DNA of 64,000 bases from Hymenobacter polaris (GCF_012927305.1 NZ_JABBGH010000001.1:2232001-2296000), one strand, 5' to 3'. Shown: positions 51,062 to 60,970, counted from the stretch's first letter. Numbers and translations: made by a program. The notes: a model not told the origin generated them from the sequence alone.

Positions 51062-51454
51062 ATGTTTACCCTCGACCAAATAAAAGCTATCCATAGCCGC
51101 GTGAAAAGCGGCGCCGATTTTCCGCAGTACGTCCAGGAATTGAAGGCGTTAGGCGTACTACGCTACGACCTCTACGTAGCAGATGGGCACGCCGAGTACG
51201 TTGGCCCCCAAGGCTACTCGCTGGCATCAGCACCCGGGCCGAACTGCTTGACTATCGCCGCATCTGGTTCGCCTGCGCAACTAACCCAGGCGTTGGGCAA
51301 TCACCAGCAAGGCCTGACCGATTACCCTACTTTCTGCCACCAAGCTGCCGAGGCTGGCGTGGAAAAATGGACGATTAACATCCTGGAAATGACCTGCACC
51401 TATTACGACCGCCAAGCAATGGAGCTGCTTGTTGAGCGCATTCCACTACCGTAA
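51062..51454 (+). CDS. DUF1398 (YbcV-like) protein
   Basis: A 130-residue protein from ATG 51062 (MFTLDQIKAIHSRVKSGADF). The phrase FPQYVQELKALGVLRYDLYV and the closing Y-D-R pattern match the DUF1398 family of small cytoplasmic proteins of unknown function. The frame is open far upstream over recQ antisense, but that part is not coding. It lies 24 bp before an AraC-type regulator gene in the same direction. Confidence 0.85.
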   Translation: MFTLDQIKAIHSRVKSGADFPQYVQELKALGVLRYDLYVADGHAEYVGPQGYSLASAPGPNCLTIAASGSPAQLTQALGNHQQGLTDYPTFCHQAAEAGVEKWTINILEMTCTYYDRQAMELLVERIPLP

Positions 51455-51478
51455 ATTTGAGTCTATCAGCTGCGCTTA

Positions 51479-52249
51479 ATGAGCTTTCACCAGTACCAGC
51501 CCTGCGCCTCGTTGCAGCCCTACGTAGAGCTGCTAGCCGTCCAGGAAACGACCGGGTCGCAGGCCTATACGGTGCTGCCATCGCCAAAGGTGGTCCTTGG
51601 CTTTCAATATCGGGGGACGCTGGCCTACTACGCCGCCGCCCGAACAGAGCTGGCGACGGCCGGCATCACCGGTATTTGTAGCGAATTTCGGGTGTTTGAA
51701 AACAGCCCGCATACTGGTACGGTACTAGTAGTTTTCAAACCCGGCGGCGCGGCCCCTTTCTTTCGCTCTTCCTTGCACGAGTTGTTCCAGCAGAGTATAG
51801 CGCTGGCCGATGTAGTCCCGCGTCCCGCACTCGCGCACTTGCAGGAGCAGCTGGACCAGGCCCAGGCGGCGGATGAGCGGGTCCGGTTAGTTGAAGCCTT
51901 CTTGCTGGCGCAGCTGCAGCCTACCGGCCCCGACCAGCTGGTGCAAGCTGCCCTGCGCAGCATCTACCACGCCAACGGCCTCGTGCGGATGACAACGCTG
52001 GCCCGGCAGCTTGGCACGAGCAGCAGTCCGCTTGAAAAGCGCTTTCGGCGTGCTCTAGGGGCCACTCCCAAAAAAGTGGCGTCCATTGTGCAGCTAACGC
52101 ATGCTATCAGCCAGTACCGCGCCGGGCAGTCGCTTACCGAGCTGAGCCACGCCACGGGCTTTTACGACCAGGCGCATTTTATTCACGCCTTTCGCGCTTT
52201 TACCGGGCAGGCGCCAGCAGCCTACTTCAAAAGCGAGCTACTAGGCTGA
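51479..52249 (+). CDS. AraC-family transcriptional regulator
   Basis: A 256-residue regulator. The N-terminal half is a sensor domain (MSFHQYQPCASLQPYVELLA, with FKPGGAAPFFRSSLHEL). The C-terminal AraC-type DNA-binding domain has LARQLGTSSSPLEKRFRRAL and TELSHATGFYDQAHFIHAFR. Its ligand is unknown. It shares a direction with the DUF1398 gene and may control it. Confidence 0.9.
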   Translation: MSFHQYQPCASLQPYVELLAVQETTGSQAYTVLPSPKVVLGFQYRGTLAYYAAARTELATAGITGICSEFRVFENSPHTGTVLVVFKPGGAAPFFRSSLHELFQQSIALADVVPRPALAHLQEQLDQAQAADERVRLVEAFLLAQLQPTGPDQLVQAALRSIYHANGLVRMTTLARQLGTSSSPLEKRFRRALGATPKKVASIVQLTHAISQYRAGQSLTELSHATGFYDQAHFIHAFRAFTGQAPAAYFKSELLG

Positions 52250-52302
52250 AGGAGATGCTTTGCTAGCTTGAATAAGCATAAGGCCTCACCCGGTTGGGTG
52301 GG

Positions 52303-54891
52303 CTACGGCCGCTTGGCTAGGACTGCTGCCGCGTAGCTCACCAAACTGCTGTTGTCCACGCCCGCCACTTTGGCCAGCGCCTTCACAGTGGCGCCCTGGG
52401 GCAGGGCAAACGGCCCGTGGTACTCATTGGCGGCAGTGAAGGCCGGCGTGGCGCCCGTGGTAGTGTAGTATACCTTGGCGCCCGGGGTGGGGCAGCTGAT
52501 GCTTACTAACTTACCCTTGAGGCTGATGAGGGGCCTAGCCACGCGGTTGGCGTACTTGGCCGTGCGCGCATCCTGAATGACGCCGCGCCAGTTAAGGCCG
52601 TAGCCGAAGTCGTAGCGGTGGCCCGCCGCGTCGCGGTAGCACTCCATGTCGTGCGGAATATCCTCGTTTTGCTGCTCCACGGTGAGCATGCTGGCTGGTA
52701 GCTGCACGGGCAGCAGGCCCCTAGGCTCGGCCTGGCCCGTGAGCACATCAAGCACCGCTTGGTGCGACACGCCGAAGCTAACGACCAGCCCGCTGGCGTA
52801 GCGCTCAAACTCGGCCGGCACGAACGGCTTGCTGGCATCCACGGCCACGATGACGGGCTTGCCCTTCATGGCAGCGTACGTCTGCTCGATAATCCTGATG
52901 TCCTGTAGGTTGCCGCTGCGCACGCTTTTGCCGCGGTAGCTGCGGTCGGTGACGGTGGGCTCGGCGGGGTCGCCGGCCATCAGGCTGTGGGCGCGGGCGG
53001 CGGTGGCGGTGTAGGGGCCGTATTGCAGGCTGATGGGCACGTAGCCGGTGCCGCCCTGTTGCACGTCGGCCGCGTCGTAGCCGGCCCCGCCGCTGGGGCT
53101 GCCAATGAATACCAGCGCGTAGTCGGCCTGGGCCGGGTCGTTGGTCACGGTGAAGTAGCGGGCCAGCACGGCGGCTTTGGCCACGTCCTCGTAGCGCTCG
53201 GCACTCGGCGGCCCGAAGAAGCCCTGCTTGGACGGGATAAATTTCTGGGGCACGTACACCGTCTTTTTAGCCGGCAGGGGCAGCGCCTGGCCGGCATTCT
53301 TGAGCAGCACCACCGACTGCTGCTGGGCCGCGTAGCCCGCCCGCATAAAGTCGGCTTGGCCCACCAGCGCCTGCGACTTGTCGGGGTCGAGGTAGGGATT
53401 CTCGAACAAGCCCACCCGGAAAATATTGCGCAGCAGCCGCACCGCCGACTTTTCGAAGCGCGCCCGCATGGCGGCCTCGCCGTGCGCCTGCACCCCTAGG
53501 GCGTAGGCTTCCAGCACCGGCCCGGCGGCGTTGTTGCCTCCAAACTGGTCGGCCCCGGCTTCCAGCACTTTGTAGTGCCGCTCGGCCACCGACTTGCCCT
53601 CCATGCCCCACGACTTGCCGGCAAACACGGCGGGCGTGGCGCCCTCGTTGGCCGTCACCGACCAGTCAGTGCACACCACCCCGTCGAAACCGTATTTGCC
53701 GCGTAGCAGGTCGGTAATCAGGTACTTGCTGTAGCCGTTGCCCACTTGCTCCCTGTTCTTTTGGTCGATGCCCGACGAGACGGTGTAGTAGGGCATCACG
53801 GCGGCGGCCATCTGGGTTTTGCCGCGCAGCTTCAGGGCGCCGTCCACGAAGGGCACCAGGTGCTCGTCGAAATTATTGCCGGGGTACACCGCGTACTTGC
53901 CGTAGGCGTAGTGCGCGTCGCGGCCGCCTTCCTCGGGGCCGCCGCCGGGCCAGTGCTTCATCATGGCGTTCACGCTGCCAAAGCCCCAGCCACCGGCCAG
54001 CTCCTGCGCCCCGGTCGAGGTCTGAAAGCCATCGACGTAGGCCCGCGCCATATCGGCGCCCAGCTGCGGGTCCTCGCCAAACGTGTCCGAAATGCGCGAC
54101 CAGCGCGGCTCGGTGCCCAGGTCAATTTGGGGCGAAAGGGCCGTGGTGAGGCCTAGGGCGCGGTATTCCTGGGCCGCGATGCCGCCAAACTGCCGCACCA
54201 CGGCCGGGTCGAAGGTGGCGGCCAGCCCCAGCTCGTCGGGCCACTGCGACAGCTGCCCGCCCGCGCCCGCCGTGTACTCCACGCCCGAGTTGGTGCCGTG
54301 CCGCGGGTCCGAGCTGTTATTGGCCGGAATGCCAAACTCACTGCCCTCCACCAGGGCCTGCACGTTGTTGTTCCAGCGGGCGGCCACGGCCGGGCTCTGC
54401 ACCTGCGTGATGAGCACGTGGCGCAGGTTGTCTTTCAGCAAAAAGTCGCGCTGCTGGTCGGTCACGGCCGCCGCGTCGATGCCGCCATCGGCAAAGTGCT
54501 TGCCCTGGTAGGTGCCCGCCGCAAAGGGCCCCGCCCCGGCCGGAATAGCCTGGTGGCCGCTGTAAAGCATCAGCCCCGCAATCTGCGCCACGCTCAGCTT
54601 ATGGGCCAGGTCCGCCGCCCGCTCATCTACCGGCCGGCGCCAGTCCTCGTAGGCATCGAGCTGCCCGTTCTTGTTCAAGTCCTTAAACGAGCGCCCCTCC
54701 ACGGTCAGCACCTTCACCCCTGACTTGGCCGAGTACCCTAGGGTCGGCCCGCCCACGTTGGGCACGTAGGTAATGCCCAGCTCATCGGCGGGCGGCGCGG
54801 CGGTAGATGCCGTTTGCTGGGCGGTGAGGCCGAGCAGGGTAGCTAAGCCCGCCGTTAACAGCGCGGGCATAAGGGTGGGATGGTGCAGCAT
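52303..54891 (-). CDS. Glycoside hydrolase family 3 beta-glucosidase-like enzyme
   Basis: An 862-residue exported enzyme from ATG 54891, with an N-terminal signal-like region (MLHHPTLMPALLTAGLATLL). GH3 landmarks are LSPQIDLGTEPRWSRISDTF, MKHWPGGGPEEGGRDAHYAY and FDGVVCTDWSVT, the last carrying the probable nucleophile Asp. The second GH3 domain follows. The C-terminus (GAKVYYTTTGATP, then GPFALPQGATVKALAK) is a chitobiase-type carbohydrate-associated module. It probably cleaves beta-glucosides from plant or microbial polymers. No starch-utilisation genes (susCD) are adjacent. Confidence 0.92.
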   Translation of the reverse strand: MLHHPTLMPALLTAGLATLLGLTAQQTASTAAPPADELGITYVPNVGGPTLGYSAKSGVKVLTVEGRSFKDLNKNGQLDAYEDWRRPVDERAADLAHKLSVAQIAGLMLYSGHQAIPAGAGPFAAGTYQGKHFADGGIDAAAVTDQQRDFLLKDNLRHVLITQVQSPAVAARWNNNVQALVEGSEFGIPANNSSDPRHGTNSGVEYTAGAGGQLSQWPDELGLAATFDPAVVRQFGGIAAQEYRALGLTTALSPQIDLGTEPRWSRISDTFGEDPQLGADMARAYVDGFQTSTGAQELAGGWGFGSVNAMMKHWPGGGPEEGGRDAHYAYGKYAVYPGNNFDEHLVPFVDGALKLRGKTQMAAAVMPYYTVSSGIDQKNREQVGNGYSKYLITDLLRGKYGFDGVVCTDWSVTANEGATPAVFAGKSWGMEGKSVAERHYKVLEAGADQFGGNNAAGPVLEAYALGVQAHGEAAMRARFEKSAVRLLRNIFRVGLFENPYLDPDKSQALVGQADFMRAGYAAQQQSVVLLKNAGQALPLPAKKTVYVPQKFIPSKQGFFGPPSAERYEDVAKAAVLARYFTVTNDPAQADYALVFIGSPSGGAGYDAADVQQGGTGYVPISLQYGPYTATAARAHSLMAGDPAEPTVTDRSYRGKSVRSGNLQDIRIIEQTYAAMKGKPVIVAVDASKPFVPAEFERYASGLVVSFGVSHQAVLDVLTGQAEPRGLLPVQLPASMLTVEQQNEDIPHDMECYRDAAGHRYDFGYGLNWRGVIQDARTAKYANRVARPLISLKGKLVSISCPTPGAKVYYTTTGATPAFTAANEYHGPFALPQGATVKALAKVAGVDNSSLVSYAAAVLAKRP

Positions 54892-55040
54892 GGAGGCAGA
54901 ATAACGTAGGGCGAAACTTTCGGGCAGCAATAGTGTCTGCCCAAGAGGAAGTTGCACAAGGTAGCAGCCCGCCGTTAATAGCCGTCGCTGAATTAGTCCC
55001 TAGGGCTTGCGGGCGAAGCGCAGCCCTAGGGCGCGAACGC

Positions 55041-55076
55041 AAAAAAGCCCGGCACCTTGCGGCACCGGGCTTTGGT
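55041..55076 (-). terminator. Terminator of the 270-residue gene
   Basis: On the minus strand GCCCGGTGCC pairs with GGTGCCGGGC (two G-U pairs) around a GCAA tetraloop and is followed by TTTTTT. It lies 15 bp past the stop at 55091. Confidence 0.85.
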
Positions 55077-55090
55077 GTTGCGGCGAGGCC

Positions 55091-55903
55091 CTAGGCGGCT
55101 ACGGCCGAAGTGCCTTCGCGGTCTTCAATGGCTTTGCGCAGCTTGGCAATGGCCTGGGTGGCGCGCTCCTCATCGAGGCGGTTGATGTTGAGCAGCATCT
55201 TGGTTTTCTCCTGGCGCGTGATGAGCGGGTGGTTCAGCAAGCGAATAATCTCCTCCTTCTGGCTGGCGGTGGCGTAGTGCACCGGCGTGGCGGGGGCATC
55301 AGTGGCCGGCTCGGTGGCCGCTACCGGCGCCGTCGTCATGGCGCGCATCACGGGCTGGGGCTCAGCGGCGGCTACTGGGGCCGGAGCCGCGGCGGGCGTG
55401 GGCACGTTACCGGTGTATTCCATCTCCTCGGCCGGGGTGGGCTCGTAGCCCGCGGCGCGGATAATCCAGGCCAGGATGTTTCGGTAGGCCTTGCCGATGG
55501 CGCGCGTCTGCGCCATGCTGGCAATGGCAAACTCCTGGTAGAATTTCTTACCGCTTTCCTTGTTCGAGCAGATAGCGAAACCAGCGCCTACCGTGTGCTG
55601 CGAACGCATGTCAAACAGCGTCACTTTGGCCTGGTACTTAATTTCCTGCTCGCTGCTTACGTTAATAACGTGCTCCACGATGGGCACGATACCCAGGCGT
55701 GAGCCGGCGTACTGCCAGCCCTCCACGTTCACAAACTCCTTGCCCTGCACCTGGGTGCTGAGCTTGTTTTCCTTGATAAACTTGGCCAAATCCTTAGCCA
55801 GGTCAAGCGTCTCGTCCGAGCGGGCGATGTCGTAGCTCTCCACGCGGGGAGTAGCTTTCTTGGCGGTGGTTTCCTTTGCGGGGGTTTTGGTGGTGTCGCT
55901 CAT
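55091..55903 (-). CDS. Phage-recombination-like protein of unknown function (270 residues)
   Basis: A 270-residue protein. A Lys/Thr-rich N-terminus (MSDTTKTPAKETTAKKATPR) leads to a domain with SRLGIVPIVEHVINVSSEQE and FAIASMAQTRAIGKAYRNIL. The MAQTRAxGKAxRNxLxW style occurs in single-strand annealing or phage-borne DNA-binding proteins. A Pro/Ala linker and a C-terminal helical segment (ATASQKEEIIRLLNHPLI) follow. No phage genes are nearby. Function is a guess from motif style. Confidence 0.65.
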   Translation of the reverse strand: MSDTTKTPAKETTAKKATPRVESYDIARSDETLDLAKDLAKFIKENKLSTQVQGKEFVNVEGWQYAGSRLGIVPIVEHVINVSSEQEIKYQAKVTLFDMRSQHTVGAGFAICSNKESGKKFYQEFAIASMAQTRAIGKAYRNILAWIIRAAGYEPTPAEEMEYTGNVPTPAAAPAPVAAAEPQPVMRAMTTAPVAATEPATDAPATPVHYATASQKEEIIRLLNHPLITRQEKTKMLLNINRLDEERATQAIAKLRKAIEDREGTSAVAA

Positions 55904-56209
55904 GGCGGGGGTTGGCCCTAGGCCAGTTTGGTTCTGTAGTACGATATCTTAACTATCGCCAGACCAAAAACGTGCCATGATTTACCAATTTTATTAGTAG
56001 ATTTTAGTGCTGATTTTTAGCACGTTGCAAACAGGTATAAGAAATATTTTTTAGCGACCGTTTTCCAAACTGGTTAGTCGCGCAAGGGTTTTACTAAAAA
56101 GGCGGTCATGCTGGGCCTGCGAAGCATCTCTACCGTGTCGTTGTTACGATTCGGTAGAGATGCTTCGCAGGCCCAGCATGACCGCCTTTTAGGATTTTCG
56201 CTCTATCCG
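55904..56209. other. AT-rich intergenic stretch
   Basis: No gene seen. It contains the palindrome at 56096-56190 and an AT-rich section (56000-56095) that may hold the upstream promoter of the 270-residue gene. Confidence 0.5.
56096..56190. repeat. Long palindromic repeat, copy f
   Basis: AAAAAGGCGGTCATGCTGGG through GAAGCATCTCTACCG pairs with its complement ending ACCGCCTTTT, with arms of about 39 bp. The inner words differ from copies a to e (GGGCCTGCGAAG), showing that the parts are mixed. It follows the lolD-like gene end. Confidence 0.9.
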
Positions 56210-56890
56210 CTACCCCACCACCCCCGCTGGTTTAGCTTCCTCCAGAATGTGGCCGTCGCGCATCACGATGGTGCGGTCGGCCATTTGGGCCAGCGTATCG
56301 TTGTGGGTTACAATCACAAACGTTTGGCCGAACTCCTTGCGCAGCCAGAAAAACAGCTCGTGCAGCTCCTGCGCATTGCGTGAGTCGAGGTTGCCGCTGG
56401 GCTCGTCGGCGAAGATGATTTCGGGCGAGTTGATGAGCGAGCGCGCCACCGACACGCGCTGCTGCTCGCCGCCGCTCATCTCGCTGGGCTTGTGGTCGGT
56501 GCGGTGCTCCAGGTTCAGCAAGCCCAGCAGCTCGCGGGCCCGCACGCGCACTTCCTTTTCCTCGCGCCCGGCCAGGTAGGCGGGCAGGCACACGTTTTCG
56601 AGGGCCGTGAACTCGGGCAGCAAGTTGTGAAATTGAAACACGAAGCCAATGTGGCGGTTGCGAAATTTAGCCAGCGCGTTGCGCCCCAGGCCACTTACCG
56701 ACTGGCCCTCAAACAGCACCTCGCCCGCGTCGGGCGTGTCGAGCGTACCCAGAATTTGCAGCAGCGTGCTCTTACCGGCCCCGCTCGAGCCCACGATGCT
56801 CACAATTTCGGAGCGCTCGATGGTGAGGTCGATGCCCTTAAGCACGTCCAGCGAATTATAGCTTTTACGGAGGTTAATAGCTTGCAGCAA
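56210..56890 (-). CDS. ABC transporter ATP-binding protein (LolD-like)
   Basis: A 226-residue ABC ATPase with Walker A GSSGAGKS, signature [15 protein letters not shown] and Walker [16 protein letters not shown]. The size and [20 protein letters not shown] phrase are those of LolD/MacB-type ATPases, which power lipoprotein release or efflux at the inner membrane. The permease partner is not in this window, as is common in Bacteroidetes. Confidence 0.93.
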   Translation of the reverse strand: MLQAINLRKSYNSLDVLKGIDLTIERSEIVSIVGSSGAGKSTLLQILGTLDTPDAGEVLFEGQSVSGLGRNALAKFRNRHIGFVFQFHNLLPEFTALENVCLPAYLAGREEKEVRVRARELLGLLNLEHRTDHKPSEMSGGEQQRVSVARSLINSPEIIFADEPSGNLDSRNAQELHELFFWLRKEFGQTFVIVTHNDTLAQMADRTIVMRDGHILEEAKPAGVVG

Positions 56891-57082
56891 AACAGGAATA
56901 TATTAGCTAGGACGAAGATAGGGCGTTAGTAGCTAGCGGCTGAGCGGCCATAAGCAGCGGGCCTAGGCCCTGAAACGGCGCTTGCTACTTCGCGTTGCGC
57001 TCAGGTAGCTGGCTACCAGCTGCTTCTAGCCCCGTCGCGGTAGCATTCGCCACCTAGCACTAGTCGTTAGGCCCTAACCCCC

Positions 57083-57090
57083 TACCTTCG
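57083..57090 (+). promoter_or_regulatory. Possible -7 box of sucC (TACCTTCG)
   Basis: One mismatch from TAnnTTTG, about 35 bp before ATG 57126. No convincing -33 box was seen. Confidence 0.3.
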
Positions 57091-57125
57091 CGCCTAATAC
57101 TGACATCATCCCCTCCCCTCCTGAG

Positions 57126-58325
57126 ATGAACATTCACGAGTATCAAGGCAAGGAAATACTGAAGAAATACGGCGTGCGCGTGCAAGAAGGTATTACCGCC
57201 GACACCGCCGAAGAGGCTGTAGAAGCCGCCCAAAAGCTGAACGAGCAAACCGGCACCAGCTGGTACGTTATCAAGGCCCAGATTCATGCGGGCGGCCGCG
57301 GCAAGGGCGGCGGGGTGAAGCTGGCCAAAAACCTGGAGCAGGTGAAGGACATTGCCGGCCAGATTATTGGCATGCAACTCGTAACCAAGCAAACCGGCGC
57401 CGAAGGCCGCAAGGTGCACAAGGTGCTGGTGGCCCAGGACGTGTACTACCCCGGCGAAAGCCCCACCAAGGAGTTCTACATGAGCGTATTGCTAGACCGC
57501 GCGTCGGGCAAGAACGTCATCATCTACACCACTGAGGGCGGCATGGACATCGAGGAAGTGGCCGAGTCGCACCCCGACAAAATCCAGAAGGAGCTGATTG
57601 ACCCCGCCGTGGGCCTACAGGGCTTCCAGGCCCGCAAAATTGCCTTCAACCTGGGCCTCGAAGGCGAGGCGCAGAAGGAGATGGTGAAGTTCGTGACGGC
57701 CCTCTACAAGGCCTACGACGACACCGACAGCTCGATGTTCGAGATTAACCCGGTACTGAAAACGTCGGACAATAAAATCCTGGCCGTAGACGCCAAGGTG
57801 ACCCTGGACGACAACGCCCTGTATCGCCACAAGGACTTCGCCGCCCTGCGCGACCTCAACGAGGAAGACCCGCTGGAAGTAGAAGCCTCTGCCTCGAACC
57901 TGAACTACGTAAAGCTCGACGGCAACGTGGGCTGCATGGTGAACGGCGCCGGCCTGGCCATGGCCACCATGGACATCATCAAGCTCTCGGGCGGCGAGCC
58001 CGCCAACTTCCTCGACGTGGGCGGCGGAGCCAACGCGCAGACCGTAGAAGCCGGTTTCCGCATTATCCTGCAAGACCCTAATGTGAAGGCCATCCTGATT
58101 AACATCTTCGGGGGCATCGTGCGCTGCGACCGCGTGGCCAACGGCGTGGTGGAGGCCTACAAGAAAATCGGCGACATCCGTGTGCCCATCATCGTGCGCC
58201 TGCAAGGTACCAACGCTGAGGAAGGCGCCCGCATCATCGACGAAAGCGGCCTGAAAGTGAAATCGGCCGTGCTGCTCAAGGATGCGGCCGAGAAAGTAAA
58301 AGAAGTGCTGGCGGAGGCGAAGTAA
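57126..58325 (+). CDS. sucC: Succinate--CoA ligase (ADP-forming) subunit beta
   Basis: A 399-residue TCA-cycle enzyme that forms succinate and ATP from succinyl-CoA. It starts [17 protein letters not shown], the family's standard opening. The ATP-grasp region shows [20 protein letters not shown], and the C-terminal domain has [14 protein letters not shown] and [14 protein letters not shown]. Length is normal. The alpha subunit gene is not adjacent. A terminator follows at 58354. Confidence 0.98.
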   Translation: MNIHEYQGKEILKKYGVRVQEGITADTAEEAVEAAQKLNEQTGTSWYVIKAQIHAGGRGKGGGVKLAKNLEQVKDIAGQIIGMQLVTKQTGAEGRKVHKVLVAQDVYYPGESPTKEFYMSVLLDRASGKNVIIYTTEGGMDIEEVAESHPDKIQKELIDPAVGLQGFQARKIAFNLGLEGEAQKEMVKFVTALYKAYDDTDSSMFEINPVLKTSDNKILAVDAKVTLDDNALYRHKDFAALRDLNEEDPLEVEASASNLNYVKLDGNVGCMVNGAGLAMATMDIIKLSGGEPANFLDVGGGANAQTVEAGFRIILQDPNVKAILINIFGGIVRCDRVANGVVEAYKKIGDIRVPIIVRLQGTNAEEGARIIDESGLKVKSAVLLKDAAEKVKEVLAEAK

Positions 58326-58353
58326 GCCGCTAACTGACCAGCTGCCATCAAGC

Positions 58354-58393
58354 AAAAAAGGACCCCCTGGATTAACCTAGGGGGTCCTTTTTT
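58354..58393. terminator. Strong terminator after sucC
   Basis: GGACCCCCT pairs with AGGGGGTCC, with A6 on the left and T6 on the right; it suits sucC and the convergent ohr gene. Confidence 0.92.
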
Positions 58394-58443
58394 ATCTTTA
58401 GCTGCAAGTGTAAAGAACTAGCAGCTAAATATTAACTAAGAAA

Positions 58444-58923
58444 CTACTTGCCTTCAGCCACGCCGGCGTTTTCGCTGGCATCTACCGGAATGGCTTCGCC
58501 CTGCACGCGCAGCTCCACTTCCATATTGCCGCGGGTACCTACCGAGTAGGGGCAAATTTTGTGGGCCTGGCGCACCATCTCAATGGTTTTATCATGGTCA
58601 AACGCTTTGAGGTCCACGTCCAGAATTGCCGAGAGGCCGTAGCCTTCGCCTTCCTGGAAAAGCGTCACCGAGCATTTCACTTCCGTGTTGGGGTCGAGCT
58701 TGTCGCCGGCGCGCTGCGCAATCACGAGCAGGGCCTGCTGAAAGCACGAGGAGTAACCAGCGGCAAACAGCTCTTCGGGGTTGGTGGCGTTTTTTTTGCC
58801 ACCTAGGCCCTCGGGCACGCTCATATCGAGGTCAATGACGCCGGTGGCTGAGCGCACGTGGCCGTCGCGGCCGCCTATGGCCGTCGCATCGGCCGTGTAG
58901 AGGTTTTTTTTAGGGGATTCCAT
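58444..58923 (-). CDS. Ohr-type organic hydroperoxide resistance protein
   Basis: A 159-residue OsmC/Ohr peroxidase from ATG 58923 (MESPKKNLYTADATAIGG). The two redox cysteines are seen as FAAGYSSCFQQAL and KICPYSV, and ATGVIDLDMSVPEGLGG is the Ohr-type loop. It reduces organic hydroperoxides with dihydrolipoamide-linked thiols in the cytoplasm. The short tail (ENAGVAEGK) is non-conserved. No OhrR repressor is nearby. Confidence 0.92.
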   Translation of the reverse strand: MESPKKNLYTADATAIGGRDGHVRSATGVIDLDMSVPEGLGGKKNATNPEELFAAGYSSCFQQALLVIAQRAGDKLDPNTEVKCSVTLFQEGEGYGLSAILDVDLKAFDHDKTIEMVRQAHKICPYSVGTRGNMEVELRVQGEAIPVDASENAGVAEGK

Positions 58924-59022
58924 GTGGACGTAGGAGTTTAGCAATGCTGTAGAAAGGACAAACTGGTTTTGCGCCCCGAAGGTTGTGTTGCCCCACGGGC
59001 CTAGGGCCGCAGGAGGCCCGGT

Positions 59023-59053
59023 TTGGCTGTAGCGCCATTTCGGGCTACCTTTG
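59023..59053 (+). promoter_or_regulatory. tRNA-Arg promoter (-33 TTG, -7 TACCTTTG)
   Basis: TTG at 59023-59025 lies 20 bp upstream of TACCTTTG (59046-59053), the expected Bacteroidetes arrangement, and the tRNA begins 14 bp after the box. Confidence 0.65.
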
Positions 59054-59067
59054 CAGCCCCCTCACCG

Positions 59068-59139
59068 GGTCTCGTAGTACAACGGATAGTATAGGAGCCT
59101 CCGAAGCTCTAGATTTAGGTTCGATTCCTAACGAGACCA
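59068..59139 (+). tRNA. tRNA-Arg (CCG)
   Basis: A complete 72-nt cloverleaf. The acceptor stem GGTCTCG pairs with CGAGACC, the anticodon arm is GAGC-CTCCGAA-GCTC with anticodon CCG, and the T-loop is GGTTCGATTCC. The CCA end is not encoded. A terminator follows immediately. Confidence 0.95.
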
Positions 59140-59141
59140 CT

Positions 59142-59180
59142 AAAAAGGCCCTCCCGCTAGCGAGAGGGCCTTTTTTATTT
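59142..59180 (+). terminator. tRNA-Arg terminator
   Basis: GGCCCTC pairs with GAGGGCC around a short loop with CCGCTAGCG, flanked by A5 and TTTTTT. Confidence 0.92.
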
Positions 59181-59196
59181 ATTCAGGGGGCGGTTT

Positions 59197-59460
59197 TTAC
59201 TTGGCCAAGTAGTTGGCTACCACGCTCGGTGACGTTTTCAGCGCCCGCACCATTGCCTGGGCGGAAGCACTTTCCTCTCTCAAGCAGCGCACCTGCTTGG
59301 TTATTTCTACGCTTTTGGTGGGTGCGCCCAGTTTCTGGCCATCGGCTTTCTGCTTGGCCAGGGCTGCCTTGGTATTCCCGGGTATCTTAAATCAGGTCCT
59401 GAAACTGCGCCTTGGTCAGCATCGCTACTATCAGGTCGCCGAAGGGTCCTAAGCTATCGC
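59197..59460 (-). pseudogene. Serine resolvase/invertase C-terminal remnant
   Basis: The minus strand reads NTKAALAKQKADGQKLGAPT and ends SPSVVANYLAK before TAA at 59197. This is the linker and helix-turn-helix of serine recombinases. Further upstream another frame reads GDLIVAMLTKAQFQDLI, which fits the end of their catalytic domain. The parts are out of frame, so the gene is dead. It sits beside the tRNA-Arg, a common integration site. Confidence 0.6.
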
Positions 59461-60052
59461 GCGGGCAGCAAGGGCGATGCGCATACTCAAGCGTCAAAGT
59501 CGTCATATAGGCACTTCCTGATGCTAGCAAGCACTTTCATCCTTTTCTCCTGCGTATTACTCACTAAACGCGCAACGGTATTGCGCAGGTATTTTCGCTC
59601 AGCGCATCTTGCTTACAAAGCACAAAATACTGCGGGGGCTTGCCAGCAGCATCCGCGCAGGCAGCAACAGCGAGGTCGTTGTGAGCCCGCCATCGGCACG
59701 GGCTAGAAGCAAATTCACCAGTACGCTAGGAAATCAGGGCTGGGCGCGTGCTGGTGCGTTGCTACGTAGCACAACGTTGTGCATCTAGAATAGAAAAATT
59801 GCGGGGGTAATGCTAGCTATTCAGCCCGAATAAATTCACATAAATAGCTTATAGCCTGCACAGTAACGCACGCAGCCACTATACTACACGTCGCTTAGCA
59901 AGAAACGAGTCAAAAAAAATAGTTGCACTTACTGGAAAAGTTTGTAGATTTCGATTAATTGGATTTAACTAGTACACTTATTCTTTATAAAGTACAGGCT
60001 AATTTTCTTTTCAACTGCTATCTTATATTCACTCTTCCTTTCCTTCTCACCC

Positions 60053-60259
60053 ATGCAAGTTCCACATTTCACCACTGAACAAAGCCGCCAGCGGCTTTTA
60101 AACGCAGTTCTCACTTACACTGCCAGTGGCGTCAACCCTTTTTCAACTCCCCAGGAGCAACACTACCTAACTCTATTTCAGCGCGGGCGCCTTACCATCG
60201 ACGAAGTTGTATATTACCTAGAATCAACTAAATCTTTCCAGTCCAACGCTCAGTATTGA
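60053..60259 (+). CDS. Small protein of unknown function (68 residues)
   Basis: A 68-residue protein (MQVPHFTTEQSRQRLLNAVL) that looks helical, with SGVNPFSTPQEQHYLTLFQR in the middle. The upstream AT-rich sequence and coherent codon use argue that it is real. No family is recognised. GC is lower than the genome average. Confidence 0.55.
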   Translation: MQVPHFTTEQSRQRLLNAVLTYTASGVNPFSTPQEQHYLTLFQRGRLTIDEVVYYLESTKSFQSNAQY

Positions 60260-60743
60260 GCATAGCCGACTAGGCACCTACTGCTACCCTAGCCTTCGGC
60301 AAGCAGCATAGTTCCTTTTTCTCGTCTTGCTGCCAGTTGCTATATCCCTTCGTTAGGTGATTTTCGAATAGCTTATCTCTTTTCAGAAATGAGCTTCTTC
60401 TCGTAGGATAACCCATTACATTAGACGGAATATTCAACATTTTTTCTGAACTGTAGCGGCACGTTGGCTATTTCAGATAAACCACCTAAAAGTCTTTGCT
60501 GTAATATCATAGCGGCGCAGTATATTCGCCACCTTTCCTATATTTTGGCAGCCTGTTTAAGGCGCCACCGCCTCTACTAAAATCCTATTGCGCCTGGCAG
60601 TCCTGCCCCCGGCCTTACTGGCTCGCTAGTAGCCTAGGGACTCACTATTTGGCGCGGTGCGCCAGCTAGCAGCCAGGCGGCTTATTTCCGTGCTTTTTTT
60701 CGCATCCGTTTCTATCCTTGAATTTGCTATTCTTATCCTTATC
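60260..60743. other. Gene-poor stretch
   Basis: I see no supported gene or clear element in these roughly 480 bp. GC is mixed, with AT-rich parts at 60400-60520. Confidence 0.5.
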
Positions 60744-60947
60744 ATGCCTTCCCAGCAATTTGGCTCGCCTCGTGAGCCGCACGTCTACTTTGCCAATCCT
60801 CAAGAAGTAGCCCACTGGCTTAACGTACTAAACTGCACCGAAGAGCAGCTGCGGGCCGCCGCACTTGCCGTCGGCACGCACATTCCTACTATCCGGCATT
60901 ATCTCAAATTTCGCCAGATATTACCGCAGCAGTCCTCGCAATTCTAG
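60744..60947 (+). CDS. Small DUF3606-like protein (67 residues)
   Basis: A 67-residue protein from ATG 60744 (MPSQQFGSPREPHVYF). The segment EVAHWLNVLNCTEEQLRAAA, then VGTHIPTIRHYLKF, matches the short DUF3606 helix pattern (W--x-G-T-EEQL--A---VG). These are small, poorly understood proteins often seen near stress genes. The upstream part of the open frame is not used. A membrane-protein gene follows in the same direction. Confidence 0.65.
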   Translation: MPSQQFGSPREPHVYFANPQEVAHWLNVLNCTEEQLRAAALAVGTHIPTIRHYLKFRQILPQQSSQF

Positions 60948-60970
60948 CTCTTTTCCCACCCGTCACCGTA

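Larger units (their letters stand above)
59140..60052. other. Gene-poor stretch with a resolvase remnant
   Basis: Besides the terminator and the resolvase remnant, no credible gene is seen. From about 59800 the sequence is AT-rich and probably carries the promoter for the 68-residue gene at 60053. Confidence 0.5.

Noticed and set aside
59521..59706. 61-codon frame after the resolvase remnant
   Set aside because: The composition is random-looking and no start signal or motif was seen.
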